NCBI RefSeq assembly: GCF_041154455.1
Contig: NZ_AP028664.1
Coordinates: forward strand, 5,023,001 to 5,087,000
Length of the DNA stretch: 64,000 nucleotides
DNA from: Variovorax sp. V213
GTDB taxonomy: Bacteria; Pseudomonadota; Gammaproteobacteria; Burkholderiales; Burkholderiaceae_C
Reading direction: 5' to 3'
This document shows, piece by piece, positions 18,624 to 27,593 of this stretch. The notes beneath the pieces were generated by a model that saw only the letters and a program-made list of their open reading frames with translations, ran no database searches and was not told where the DNA came from. Within the stretch, counting starts at the first letter, position 1. Every line of letters begins with the position of its first letter. The position numbers and the translations under genes were made by a program.

Positions 18624-19853
18624 GTGCTCAACGGCTTGTGGCTGGGTTTCTTCGGAATGGCGATGCTGGCCGCGCTCGGGCGTTGGCTCGTGGGCGGCGA
18701 CCCGGCCGTTTTTGCGGCCATCGTCGAAAGCCTCTTTGCCATGGCGCGGCTCGCGGTCGAGGTGATGGTGCTGCTGTTCGGCACGCTCACGCTGTGGCTC
18801 GGCTTCCTGCGCATCGCCGAGGCGGCGGGGCTGGTCGGCTGGCTTGCCCGGCTGCTGGGCCCGCTCTTCAGTCGGCTCATGCCGGGCGTGCCGGCGGGCC
18901 ATCCGGCGCTGGGCCTCATCACGATGAACTTTGCGGCCAACGCGCTCGGGCTCGACAACGCGGCCACGCCCATCGGCCTCAAGGCCATGCGCGAGCTGCA
19001 GCGGCTGAACCCCGACCCGGTCACGGCCACCAACGCACAGATCCTGTTTCTGGTGCTTAACGCCTCGTCGCTCACGCTGCTGCCCGTCACGATCTTCATG
19101 TACCGCGCGCAGCAGGGCGCAAGCGATCCGACGATGGTATTCCTGCCGATCCTGCTGGCCACCAGTGCATCGACGCTGGTGGGCCTGCTCTCGGTGGCCG
19201 TGGCGCAGCGCCTGCGGCTGTGGGACCCGGTGGTGCTGGCCTACCTGGTGCCGGGCGCGCTGCTGCTCGGCGGCTTCATGGCGCTGCTGGGCACGCTGTC
19301 TGCCGCAGCCATCGCCTCGCTCTCCTCGCTGATGGGCAACCTCGCGCTGTTCGGCGTGATCATCGTGTTCCTGCTGGCCGGCGCGATCCGGCGCATCAAG
19401 GTCTACGAATGTTTCATCGAGGGCGCGAAGGAAGGCTTCGACATCGCGAAGAACCTGCTGCCCTACCTGGTGGCGATGCTGTGCGCGGTCGGCGTGCTGC
19501 GTGCCTCGGGCGCGCTCGACTTCGTGCTCGGGGGGCTGCGCTGGCTGGTGGACATGGGCGGCTGGGATTCACGCTTTGTCGACGCGCTTCCCACCGCGTT
19601 GGTCAAGCCCTTCTCGGGCAGCGCGGCACGCGCGATGCTGATCGAGACCATGAAGACCCAGGGCGTGGACAGCTTCCCCGCGCTGGTGGCCGCCACCATC
19701 CAGGGCAGCACCGAAACCACCTTCTACGTGCTGGCCGTGTACTTCGGCGCCGTCGGCATCCAGCGCGCGCGGCATGCGGTGTCGTGCGCGCTGCTGGCCG
19801 AGCTGGCCGGCGTGGTTGCCGCGATTGCAGTCTGCTACTGGTTCTTCGGCTGA
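18624..19853 (+). CDS. Fused SpmA/SpmB-like nucleoside-recognition (Gate) membrane protein
   Basis: 409 residues with many hydrophobic segments. The first half (GLGFFGM, RIAEAAGL, MNFAANALGLDNAATPIG) resembles spore maturation protein A, and the second (IEGAKEGFDIAKNLLPYLVAM, PTALVKPFSGSAARAM, GSTETTFYVLAVYFGAVG) resembles SpmB. Both are Gate-domain proteins first named in Bacillus but widespread in non-sporulating bacteria, where their role is uncertain. The start is a GTG preceded by GGAAAG. Single gene, divergent from the phospholipase. Confidence 0.88.
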   Translation: MLNGLWLGFFGMAMLAALGRWLVGGDPAVFAAIVESLFAMARLAVEVMVLLFGTLTLWLGFLRIAEAAGLVGWLARLLGPLFSRLMPGVPAGHPALGLITMNFAANALGLDNAATPIGLKAMRELQRLNPDPVTATNAQILFLVLNASSLTLLPVTIFMYRAQQGASDPTMVFLPILLATSASTLVGLLSVAVAQRLRLWDPVVLAYLVPGALLLGGFMALLGTLSAAAIASLSSLMGNLALFGVIIVFLLAGAIRRIKVYECFIEGAKEGFDIAKNLLPYLVAMLCAVGVLRASGALDFVLGGLRWLVDMGGWDSRFVDALPTALVKPFSGSAARAMLIETMKTQGVDSFPALVAATIQGSTETTFYVLAVYFGAVGIQRARHAVSCALLAELAGVVAAIAVCYWFFG

Positions 19854-19966
19854 CGCCGCGGAACCTGTCGCGCAGCCGGGGCCGCCGGGGTGATGCGGCC
19901 CCGCCGAGCAGCCGACCGTGCGCTGAGCCAGAATAGTCCTCTGCCTTTCAACGTTCAGCCTTCCTC

Positions 19967-20476
19967 GTGACCACCTCCCGCCGGGCCAAGCCCCCTACCT
20001 TTTCGCCCGAAGAATTCCGCGAGGCGCTCGGCATGTTCGCCACTGGCGTGACCATCGTCACCGCACGTTCAGCCGAGGGCGCATTGGTCGGCCTCACGGC
20101 CAATTCGTTCAATTCGGTGTCGCTCGCGCCCCCGCTGGTGCTGTGGAGCCTGGCGCGCGCCGCGGCTTCGATGGCCGCGCTCAGCACCGGCTCGCACTAC
20201 GCCATCAACATCCTCGCCGCCAACCAGAAGCAGTTGGCGGAGCGCTTCGCCACCAAGAACATCGACCGCTGGGCCGACGTGGCCTTTACCGAAGGTCTGG
20301 GCGGTGCCCCGGTGCTGGCGGGCGCGGCGGCGAGTTTCGAGTGCTTCAACCGCAGCCGCTATGACGAAGGCGACCATGTGATCTTCGTCGGCGAAGTCGA
20401 GCGCTGCACCCACAACGCCGGCGCCTCGCCGCTGCTGTTCCACGGCGGACGTTTCTACACGGAACATCCCTTGTGA
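19967..20476 (+). CDS. Flavin reductase family protein
   Basis: 169 residues of the FMN-binding split-barrel flavin reductase type (FREALGMFATGVTIVTA, LTANSFNSVSLAPPLVLWSL, HVIFVGEVE). Such proteins reduce FMN or FAD with NAD(P)H for partner monooxygenases, or act as independent flavoproteins. It starts with GTG and is the first of four genes with 4-base overlaps (flavin reductase, BON protein, EamA transporter, glutaminase). No monooxygenase is nearby, so its partner is not identified. Confidence 0.9.
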   Translation: MTTSRRAKPPTFSPEEFREALGMFATGVTIVTARSAEGALVGLTANSFNSVSLAPPLVLWSLARAAASMAALSTGSHYAINILAANQKQLAERFATKNIDRWADVAFTEGLGGAPVLAGAAASFECFNRSRYDEGDHVIFVGEVERCTHNAGASPLLFHGGRFYTEHPL

Positions 20477-20973
20477 GCCGCTGGGCTGCACTCATGCCCG
20501 TCCTGCTGCTGGCTGCACAGGCTGCGGTGGCTCAGGAGGCGGCGGCGCCGCTCAAGCAGAACTGGTTCGATGATCCCTTCTTCCGGGTCTCCGCCGGCCT
20601 GCCCGCCTGCACCATGCCCGAAGGCCCGTTCTATACCGCTGACGAAAGGCGCGCCCAGACCCATTCGCGGCTGGAGCGCGGCACCAGCTGCTGGCTCGCG
20701 GGAAAGTGCACCGACAGCAACGCCTACCGCTACGACAAGCCGCTCGCGCCCAAGGTGCGCGCCGCGCTGCTGGCCGTGCCGGGCGTGCAGAAGAGCAGCG
20801 TGTGGGTGGTCATCCAGCGCCGCTGGGTCTACCTGCAAGGCTGTGTGCCGTCGGCCGCACTGGCCCGCAAACTCGAGCGCGCCGCACGCGCGGTGCCCGA
20901 TGTCGAAACCGTGGTGCCCGACCTGATGGTGGGCACGCGCGGCAAGCCGACCTATCCCGTGGCCGGCCGATGA
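20473..20973 (+). CDS. Exported BON-domain-like protein
   Basis: 166 residues with a signal peptide (MSRWAALMPVLLLAAQAAVAQ). A Cys-containing central part (PACTMPEGPF, TSCWLAGKC) precedes a C-terminal BON-like domain (PKVRAALLAVPGVQKSSVWVVI ... YLQGCV ... RAVPDVETVV). BON domains bind membranes or periplasmic partners. The GTG start overlaps the preceding stop (GTGA), so translation is coupled. Four visible cysteines could form two disulfides in the periplasm. Precise role unknown. Confidence 0.8.
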   Translation: MSRWAALMPVLLLAAQAAVAQEAAAPLKQNWFDDPFFRVSAGLPACTMPEGPFYTADERRAQTHSRLERGTSCWLAGKCTDSNAYRYDKPLAPKVRAALLAVPGVQKSSVWVVIQRRWVYLQGCVPSAALARKLERAARAVPDVETVVPDLMVGTRGKPTYPVAGR

Positions 20974-21914
20974 ACGCAAAAACAGCAGCACAGGCAACGA
21001 CGACAACGAGCCGAATGATCCAACGCAAGACCCACCTCGATTCCCTCGCCATCGGCCTTCTCATCGCATGCTGCGCGTTCTGGGGGCTGCAGCAGATCCT
21101 CATCAAGACGACAGTGGCGGAAGTGCCGCCGCTCTGGCAGGCAACGATCCGCATGGTCGGCGCCGTCGCGCTGCTGTGGCTCTGGTGCGTGTCGCGCGGC
21201 GTGCCGCTCTTCAAGCGCGACGGCACGCTGCCGGGCGGCCTGGTGGTGGGGCTGCTGTTCGCGGGCGAGTTCGCCTGCATCTACCTGGGCCTGCAGCACA
21301 CCTCGGCCTCGCGGCTCACGGTGTTCCTGTACACCGCGCCGTTCTGGGTCTCGCTGCTGCTGCCGCGCTGGGTGCCCGCCGAACGCCTGCGCGGCCTGCA
21401 GTGGCTGGGCCTCACCATCGCCTTCGCGGCCGTGCTGTTCGCGTTCAGCGAGGGCTTCGGGCATTCGGGCTCGGGCCAGCTGATCGGCGATGCGATGGGG
21501 CTCGCTGGCGGCATGCTCTGGGGCCTGACCACGCTGGCGCTGCGCACCACGCGCCTGGCCACCGCCAGCGCCGAGAAATCCTTGTTCTACCAGGTGGGCG
21601 TGACCGCCGCCGTGTGCCCGGTGCTGTCGCTGGCGCTCGGGGAAAAATGGGGCTTCTCGTATTCGGCGTGGGCATGGACCTCGATCGGCCTGCAGACCGT
21701 GGTCGGCGCCTTCGCGAGCTATCTCACCTGGATGTGGCTGCTGCGGCACTATCCCGCCACGCAGATGTCGTCGTTCAGCTTCCTCACGCCGCTGTTCGCG
21801 CTGGTGTTCGGCGTGGTGCTGCTGGGCGAACCGCTCACGCTTCAGCTGATGCTGGCGCTGGCGGGCGTGGGGCTCGGCATTGTGATGGTCAACCGGCGGA
21901 GGGTGCGCCCATGA
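20970..21914 (+). CDS. EamA/DMT-family transporter
   Basis: A 314-residue inner-membrane protein with about ten hydrophobic helices in two EamA repeats (first from AIGLLIACCAFWGLQQI, second from IGDAMGLAGGMLWGLTTLALR). Members export amino acids or metabolites, or take up small compounds. ATG overlaps the previous stop (ATGA) and its own stop overlaps the glutaminase start, so export of glutamate or an amino-acid derivative is a plausible reading, but only from context. Confidence 0.9.
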   Translation: MNAKTAAQATTTTSRMIQRKTHLDSLAIGLLIACCAFWGLQQILIKTTVAEVPPLWQATIRMVGAVALLWLWCVSRGVPLFKRDGTLPGGLVVGLLFAGEFACIYLGLQHTSASRLTVFLYTAPFWVSLLLPRWVPAERLRGLQWLGLTIAFAAVLFAFSEGFGHSGSGQLIGDAMGLAGGMLWGLTTLALRTTRLATASAEKSLFYQVGVTAAVCPVLSLALGEKWGFSYSAWAWTSIGLQTVVGAFASYLTWMWLLRHYPATQMSSFSFLTPLFALVFGVVLLGEPLTLQLMLALAGVGLGIVMVNRRRVRP

Positions 21915-22849
21915 AAGACACGGACTTCCAGCCGGTGCTCGACGACATCGTCAGCGCCCTGCGGCCCATGCTGGGCAAGGCCGGCACGGTGGCCGGCTAC
22001 ATCCCCGCGCTGGCCTGCATCGACCCGCGCCAGCTCGGCATTGCGCTGCGCACCTGCGACGGCACCGAGGCTTTCGCCGGCGACGCCGAAACGCCATTCT
22101 CGATCCAGAGCGTGTCGAAGCTCTTCACGCTGACGCTGGCCATGCAGCGCATGGGCGACGCGCTGTGGGAGCGCATCGGCCGCGAGCCATCGGGCAATCC
22201 CTTCAACTCGCTGGTGCAGCTGGAGAACGAACACGGCAAGCCACGCAACCCGTTCATCAATGCGGGTGCCATCGCCGTGGCCGACCGCCTGGTGAGCCAG
22301 GCACTGCAGGCCGGCGGCAGCGCCAAGGCCGACATTCTTGCGTTGATGGGCAGCCTGTGCGGCGAGCCGATTTCGTTCGACGACGAGGTGGCGCGGTCCG
22401 AAGCCGCGACCGGTTTCCGCAACATCGCGCTCGCCAACTTCATGAAGAGCTTCGGCAAGATCGACAACGACGTGGCCATGGTGCTCGACACCTACTTTCA
22501 CCAGTGCGCGCTGCGCATGAGCTGCCGCCAGCTCGCGCGCGCGGCGGCGTTCCTGTGCCGCGACGGCGCGCATCCGATCGACGGCGCGGCCGAGGTGACC
22601 GGCGAGCGGCAGACGCGCCGGATCAATGCGCTGATGCTCACCTGCGGAACCTACGATGCCGCGGGCGACGTGGCGTTCTCCATCGGCCTGCCCTGCAAGA
22701 GCGGCGTGGGCGGCGGCATCGTGGCCGTGGTGCCCGACCGGCTCACGCTGTGCGTCTGGTCGCCCGCGCTCGACGCCACGGGCAATTCGCTGCTCGGCAT
22801 GAAGGCGCTGGAACTCTTCGTCGCGAGAACCGGGCTGTCGGTCTTCTGA
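21911..22849 (+). CDS. glsA: Glutaminase A
   Basis: Hydrolyses glutamine to glutamate and ammonia in the cytoplasm. The 312 residues have a serine-dependent beta-lactamase-like fold. The catalytic S67-V-S-K70 is followed by NPFNSLVQLE, NPFINAGAIA and DVAMVLDTYFHQCALRMSC, and the conserved GIPCKSGVGGGIVAVVP is present as LPCKSGVGGGI. Last gene of the overlapping four-gene operon. The start ATG overlaps the transporter stop. Confidence 0.95.
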   Translation: MKDTDFQPVLDDIVSALRPMLGKAGTVAGYIPALACIDPRQLGIALRTCDGTEAFAGDAETPFSIQSVSKLFTLTLAMQRMGDALWERIGREPSGNPFNSLVQLENEHGKPRNPFINAGAIAVADRLVSQALQAGGSAKADILALMGSLCGEPISFDDEVARSEAATGFRNIALANFMKSFGKIDNDVAMVLDTYFHQCALRMSCRQLARAAAFLCRDGAHPIDGAAEVTGERQTRRINALMLTCGTYDAAGDVAFSIGLPCKSGVGGGIVAVVPDRLTLCVWSPALDATGNSLLGMKALELFVARTGLSVF

Positions 22850-22874
22850 GCGGCTGCCTGCTCGGGCATCGGCC

Positions 22875-23870
22875 TCAGGCTGGCACCGCCACGGACGCGG
22901 TGCGCAGGCACCCCAGGCCTTCGAGCGAAGCCTCCACCGCTTCGTCGAGCGGCGTGTGCGGCTCGCGGCCGAGGAAAGCGACGAGGCGCGCGTTGTCCAT
23001 CCGCACGGGCGTCTTCCACAGGTAGCGCATTTCGCGCATCTCGCGAAAGGTGGTGACGAAGGGCGAGGCCAGGGTCAGCAGCCACCACGGAAACTTTGCC
23101 ACGCGCGGCTCGGTGCCGGTGCGGCGCGCCACCACGCTGCGGATGGCACCGCTCATGCGCGTGCCGTCGGCGTCCCAATGGCCGGCCATGTGAAAGCACG
23201 CAAAGTCTTGCAGGCTTCCCCGGCGAGCCAGCAGTTCGACCATGGTGCGCGCCACGTCCGGCAGGTAGGACCACTGGTGGCCGATGCCGCTCCTGCCCGG
23301 ATCGCTCACCGTGCCGACCGGCTTCCCCATCTTGACCAGCCCCTGCGAGAACCAGTTGTTGCCGGCCTTCGGACCGAAGAAGTCGCCGGCGCGCACGATC
23401 AGCACGCGGGCGCCGCGGCGGCTGGCGGCTTCGAGCCGCCTTTCCATCTCCGCGCGGATGGCGCCCTTGCGTGTCGCCGGGCGCTGCGGCGAGTCTTCGG
23501 CCAGCACCGGGAACGCATCCGGCCCGTAGTTGTAGAGCGTGCCGGGCAGCACGATGGTGGCGCCTTCGGCGGTGGCGGCCGCGATGGTGTTGTCGAGCAT
23601 CGGCAGCACCAGCTCCGACCAGCGGCGGTAGCCCGGCGGGTTGACCGCATGCACGATGACCGAGCAGTCTTTCGCGGCCTCTGCCACGGCGTGCCTGTCC
23701 ATTGCATCGCCGGAAATCCAGGTGATGCCGTCCTTCGGTGCCATCGGGTCGATCGCGCCGCGCTTCAGTGCGCGCACCTGCCATCCCGCGTCGCGAAGCT
23801 GCCGCGCCACCTCGCCGCCGATGCCGCCCGTGGCGCCAAGAACCAGAACCGTGTCGTTGCCGCGTGCCAT
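22875..23870 (-). CDS. NAD(P)-dependent epimerase/dehydratase family protein
   Basis: 331 residues, extended/atypical SDR fold. The nucleotide-binding GATGGIGGEVARQL is at residues 12-25, followed by IVHAVNPPGY, GTLYNYGP (YNYG in place of the classical YxxxK region) and RAGDFFGPKAGNNW. These features match the sugar-epimerase-like proteins often annotated without a substrate. It is divergent from the LysR gene at 23966, its likely regulator. The start at 23870 has only a weak ribosome site. Confidence 0.82.
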   Translation of the reverse strand: MARGNDTVLVLGATGGIGGEVARQLRDAGWQVRALKRGAIDPMAPKDGITWISGDAMDRHAVAEAAKDCSVIVHAVNPPGYRRWSELVLPMLDNTIAAATAEGATIVLPGTLYNYGPDAFPVLAEDSPQRPATRKGAIRAEMERRLEAASRRGARVLIVRAGDFFGPKAGNNWFSQGLVKMGKPVGTVSDPGRSGIGHQWSYLPDVARTMVELLARRGSLQDFACFHMAGHWDADGTRMSGAIRSVVARRTGTEPRVAKFPWWLLTLASPFVTTFREMREMRYLWKTPVRMDNARLVAFLGREPHTPLDEAVEASLEGLGCLRTASVAVPA

Positions 23871-23965
23871 GAAAACGCCCCAGAAGAGTTGTCGATGATG
23901 AATTCTGGAGCGCCTCTCGTTCCATTGGAATTGCCGAACATGAGCCAACAGCTATACATTCATGC

Positions 23966-24904
23966 ATGACTTCGAAGAACATCGGCTGGGAGCTCTACCG
24001 CTCTTTTCTCGCCGTGCTGCGCGAAGGCTCGCTCTCGGGCGCGGCGCGCGCGCTCGGCATCACCCAGCCGACCGCGGGGCGCCATGTCGCGGCGCTGGAG
24101 GAAGCGCTGGGCGTGGTGCTCTTCACGCGCTCGCAGGTGGGCTTGATGCCGACCGAAGTGGCACTGGCGCTGCAGGGCCACGCCGAGGCCATGGAGAGCA
24201 CCGCGGCCTCGCTGGCGCGCGCCGCCACGAGCCAGGGCGAAGGCGTGCGGGGCGTGGTGCGGGTGTCCGCCAGCGAAGTGATCGGCGTCGAGGTGCTGCC
24301 GCCCATCGTCGCCCGGCTGCGCGAACAGCACCCGGCCTTGAAGGTGGAACTGGTGGCCACCAACCGTGTGCAAGACCTGCTGCGGCGCGAAGCCGACATT
24401 GCCGTGCGCATGATGCGGCCAAGGCAGGAGCAGCTGGTGGCGCGACGCATCGGGCAGATCGAACTCGGCTTTCATGCGCACAAGGACTACCTGGCCCGCC
24501 ACGGAACGCCGCGCAAGCTCGAAGAACTGGCAGCGCATTCGGTCATCGGCTACGACCAGCCTTCGGCCTTCGTTCGCAATGCGGGCAAGTCGCTGAAGGG
24601 GTTCAACCGCGAAACTTTTTCGCTGCGTACCGACAACGACCTGGCGCAGCTCGCGCTGATCCGCGCCGGCGCGGGCATCGGCATTTGCCAGGTCGGGCTC
24701 GCCCTGCGCAACGAGGCGCTGGTGCGCCTGGTGCCGCGGACCTTCTCGCTGAAGCTCGAAACCTGGGTCACCATGCACGAGGACCTGCGCAACAGCCCGC
24801 GCTGCCGCGCCGCCTTCGATGCCTTGGTCGATGGCCTGCGGCAATACATCGGCTCCCAGGCGCAGGCGAAAATGGGCCGCGCACGAACACAAGCATCCGA
24901 ATGA
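23966..24904 (+). CDS. LysR-family transcriptional regulator
   Basis: 312 residues with a winged helix (YRSFLAVLREGSLSGAARALGITQPTAGRHVAALEE) and effector domain. Divergent from the epimerase gene, which it probably controls. The next gene overlaps it by 4 bases. A TATACA sequence 13 bases before the ATG may be its -10 element. Inducer unknown. Confidence 0.9.
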   Translation: MTSKNIGWELYRSFLAVLREGSLSGAARALGITQPTAGRHVAALEEALGVVLFTRSQVGLMPTEVALALQGHAEAMESTAASLARAATSQGEGVRGVVRVSASEVIGVEVLPPIVARLREQHPALKVELVATNRVQDLLRREADIAVRMMRPRQEQLVARRIGQIELGFHAHKDYLARHGTPRKLEELAAHSVIGYDQPSAFVRNAGKSLKGFNRETFSLRTDNDLAQLALIRAGAGIGICQVGLALRNEALVRLVPRTFSLKLETWVTMHEDLRNSPRCRAAFDALVDGLRQYIGSQAQAKMGRARTQASE

Positions 24905-25401
24905 CAGAAGCTACAGACTCCACCGACTCCGACACCCTCCCCTTGCAGGAACCCCGCCTCTGGCGCGACGGCCAATGGACCGCGCGTGTCATCAAGAACG
25001 AGGAAGACGACGGCTGGGCCGTCGAGATGACCCGCCACGGCGACCCCGAGCCGGCGCTGGTCGGCCCCTGGACCATGGGCCGCGACAAGAAGAACCCGAA
25101 GCCGCTCGACGGGCCCGCCTTTTCCACGCTGGTGAAGACCGCCGCCGAGGTCATTCGCCGCCACGAGCAGCAGCTGCACGCCACGCTCAACAAGAGCGTG
25201 ACCGTCACTGCGCAGGGCGACCGGCGCATTCGCGTGGCCCTGAGCATCGTGCCCGACGAGGACAACCCCTCGGCCACGCTGACGGCTTATGACGATGCCG
25301 ACGACTCGGAACTCGCCAGCGTCAACGCATCGCCCGCCTTCAGGCTCACCGCCACCAGCGCCAGCGCCTGGATCGAATCCGGCTATGCACGGCCCCGCTG
25401 A
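24901..25401 (+). CDS. Hypothetical protein (166 residues), unknown function
   Basis: An acidic, Thr/Ser/Asp-rich N-terminus (TEATDSTDSDTLP) is followed by a compact domain (RLWRDGQWTARVIKNEEDDGW, VGPWTMGRDKKNPKPL, VTAQGDRRIRVALSI). It has no signal peptide, membrane segment or recognised motif, so it is probably a small cytoplasmic protein. The ATG overlaps the LysR stop (ATGA), indicating co-translation. No function can be given. Confidence 0.75.
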   Translation: MTEATDSTDSDTLPLQEPRLWRDGQWTARVIKNEEDDGWAVEMTRHGDPEPALVGPWTMGRDKKNPKPLDGPAFSTLVKTAAEVIRRHEQQLHATLNKSVTVTAQGDRRIRVALSIVPDEDNPSATLTAYDDADDSELASVNASPAFRLTATSASAWIESGYARPR

Positions 25402-25500
25402 ACGCGCCCCGCAATCAGCGAAATGACGTATGTGCAGCCCGCGCTGAGTTGAGAACAATCGGCTCCGACGACACGAACCCGCTCCTGCACCAGAGACGCA

Positions 25501-25539
25501 AAGCCCGAATCGGTTCAACACCGGCTCGGGCTTTTTTTT
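25501..25539 (+). terminator. Intrinsic terminator in the amidase leader
   Basis: AAGCCCGA (25501-25508) pairs with TCGGGCTT (25526-25533). An inner CGGT/ACCG stem extends the hairpin, and eight T residues follow. It ends only 36 bases before the amidase ATG, too close for a full promoter in between, so it may act as an attenuator for amiE as well as a terminator for the upstream genes. Confidence 0.8.
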
Positions 25540-25575
25540 GTTCTCTTTTCTCAACCACCCTTCAGGAGCAGCGTC

Positions 25576-26610
25576 ATGAGACATGGTGATATTTCGAGCA
25601 GCAGCGATGGCGTCGGCGTCGCGGTCGTCAACTACAAGATGCCCCGCCTGCACACCAAGGCCGAGGTGCTGGACAACGCCCGCAAGATCGGCGAGATGCT
25701 GGTCGGCATGAAGAAGGGCCTGCCGGGCATGGATCTGGTGATCTTTCCGGAATATTCCACGCACGGGATCATGTACGACGCGAAGGAGATGTACGACACC
25801 GCCGCCACCGTGCCCGGCGAGGAGACCGCGATCTTTGCCGATGCCTGCCGCCGCGCCAACGTGTGGGGCGTGTTCTCGCTGACCGGCGAGCGCCACGAGG
25901 CGCATCCGGACAAGGCGCCCTACAACACGCTGATTCTCATGAACAACCAGGGCGAGATCGTCCAGAAGTACCGCAAGATCATGCCGTGGACGCCGATCGA
26001 AGGCTGGTACCCGGGCGACCGCACCTACGTGAGCGACGGGCCCAAGGGCATGAAGATCAGCCTCATCATCTGCGACGACGGCAACTACCCCGAGATCTGG
26101 CGCGACTGCACGATGCGCGGCGCCGAGCTGATCATCCGCTGCCAGGGCTACATGTACCCGGCCAAGGAGCAGCAGATCCTGGTGTCGAAGGCCATGGCCT
26201 TCATGAACAACACCTACGTGGCGGTGGCCAACGCGGCGGGCTTCGACGGCGTGTATTCGTACTTCGGGCATTCGGCCCTCATCGGTTTCGACGGCCGCAC
26301 GCTGGGCGAATGCGGCGAGGAAGAAATGGGCATCAACTACGCCGAGCTCTCCATGAGCCTGATCCGCGATGCACGCAAGAACGGCCAGTCGCAGAACCAC
26401 CTCTTCAAGCTGATGCACCGCGGCTACACCGGCATCATCAACTCCGGCGACGGCGACAAGGGCGTGGCGGCCTGCCCCTACGACTTCTACACGCAGTGGA
26501 TCAACGACCCCGAGGGCACGCGCAGGAAGGTGGAGTCGATCACGCGCAGCACCATCGGCACGGCCGAATGCCCGATCGAGGGCATTCCGAACGGGACCGC
26601 CCAGGGCTGA
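25576..26610 (+). CDS. amiE: Aliphatic amidase
   Basis: Hydrolyses short aliphatic amides such as acetamide to acid and ammonia. It is a nitrilase-superfamily enzyme of 344 residues, and the catalytic triad falls exactly at Glu59 (FPEYSTHG), Lys134 (KYRKIMPW) and Cys166 (IICDDGNYPE), the same numbers as in characterised aliphatic amidases. AGGAG lies seven bases before the ATG. In Pseudomonas amiE is controlled by an antiterminator acting on a leader terminator. A leader terminator is present here too, but no amiR or amiC is adjacent. Confidence 0.96.
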   Translation: MRHGDISSSSDGVGVAVVNYKMPRLHTKAEVLDNARKIGEMLVGMKKGLPGMDLVIFPEYSTHGIMYDAKEMYDTAATVPGEETAIFADACRRANVWGVFSLTGERHEAHPDKAPYNTLILMNNQGEIVQKYRKIMPWTPIEGWYPGDRTYVSDGPKGMKISLIICDDGNYPEIWRDCTMRGAELIIRCQGYMYPAKEQQILVSKAMAFMNNTYVAVANAAGFDGVYSYFGHSALIGFDGRTLGECGEEEMGINYAELSMSLIRDARKNGQSQNHLFKLMHRGYTGIINSGDGDKGVAACPYDFYTQWINDPEGTRRKVESITRSTIGTAECPIEGIPNGTAQG

Positions 26611-26612
26611 AA

Positions 26613-27503
26613 TCAGAGCTGGCGAAACGTCGTCAACACCTGCAGCACGCTTTGCGTGGCGCCATCGAGCATGGCTCGCTGGCGGTGCGCGATGCCCAGG
26701 CGTCGCGTGAGCCTGGGCGCGATCGGCAGGATCTGCATGCGCTCGTTCAGCGCCGCATCGGTGGTCTGCTGCATCGGCAGCAGCGCCGCGCCGTAACCGG
26801 CCGCCACCAGGCTGCGGATGGCTGCGTCGTAGTTGAGTTCGATGCGCGCACGCGGCGCGAAGCCGGCCGCCGCGAACCACTCCATCGAGAGCCGGTACAT
26901 GTGTGTGGTGGCGTCGTTGAAGATCAGCGGCTGCGCCGCGAGCCACGCCGGCGTGACGCGCCGGGGCGCTTTCCAGCGCTGCGGCACGAAGGCCATCATG
27001 GCCTGGTCGCGCCACGGCGTGACGACGATGTCGCGCTGCGGCGGCTGCGGCATGGCCACCAGGCCGATGTCGAGCGTGCCAGCGGCCAGCCGCGCCATCG
27101 CCTCGTACGAGCCGAGGATGCTCACCTCCACGTCGATGCCCGAATGCCGGACGCCCAGCGCTTCGAGCACTTGCGGCAGCAGGTCGACCACCACGCCGGT
27201 GGAAGTGCCGAGCCGCACGCGGCCGGTGCGGCCTTCGGCCTGGCGCTTGACCGCCTCGACGGCATCGTCCGTATCGCGCAGCAGCTTGCGCCCGCGCTCG
27301 ACCAGCGCCGCGCCGGCTGCCGTGGGCGTGACGCGGCGGCTGCCGCGCAGCACCAGCGGCGCGCCCAGCCGCGATTCGAGTTCGCTGATGTGCAGGCTCA
27401 CGGTCGGCTGCGCGAGATGCAGCGCCTTGGCCGCCGCCGAGAAGGTGCCCAGATCCGCGATGGCGATGAGCGTGCGCAGTTGGTCGAGGTTGAGCTGTCG
27501 CAT
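26613..27503 (-). CDS. LysR-family transcriptional regulator
   Basis: 296 residues: winged helix (LNLDQLRTLIAIADLGTFSAAAKALHLAQPTVSLHISELE) and periplasmic-binding-like effector domain (RVRLGTSTGVVVDLLPQVL). It converges on amiE with a 2-base gap and is divergent from the DUF1127 gene, so its target could be either or elsewhere. Ligand unknown. Confidence 0.9.
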   Translation of the reverse strand: MRQLNLDQLRTLIAIADLGTFSAAAKALHLAQPTVSLHISELESRLGAPLVLRGSRRVTPTAAGAALVERGRKLLRDTDDAVEAVKRQAEGRTGRVRLGTSTGVVVDLLPQVLEALGVRHSGIDVEVSILGSYEAMARLAAGTLDIGLVAMPQPPQRDIVVTPWRDQAMMAFVPQRWKAPRRVTPAWLAAQPLIFNDATTHMYRLSMEWFAAAGFAPRARIELNYDAAIRSLVAAGYGAALLPMQQTTDAALNERMQILPIAPRLTRRLGIAHRQRAMLDGATQSVLQVLTTFRQL

Positions 27504-27593
27504 CAGGAATGCTGATTGAAGGTGTCAGGAATCTCAACTTCCACAATAGCATGCATCGCCGCAAGATGAGCGCTCCCCCACAAGGAGACCACC

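Noticed and set aside
18624..19853. Evidence for sporulation from SpmA/SpmB similarity
   Set aside because: The family is common in non-spore-formers, and no other sporulation gene is present.
20570..20926. Alternative plus-strand frame inside the BON gene
   Set aside because: Arg/Pro/Cys-rich translation without signal or domain; the overlapping frame has a signal peptide, BON-like domain and coupled start.
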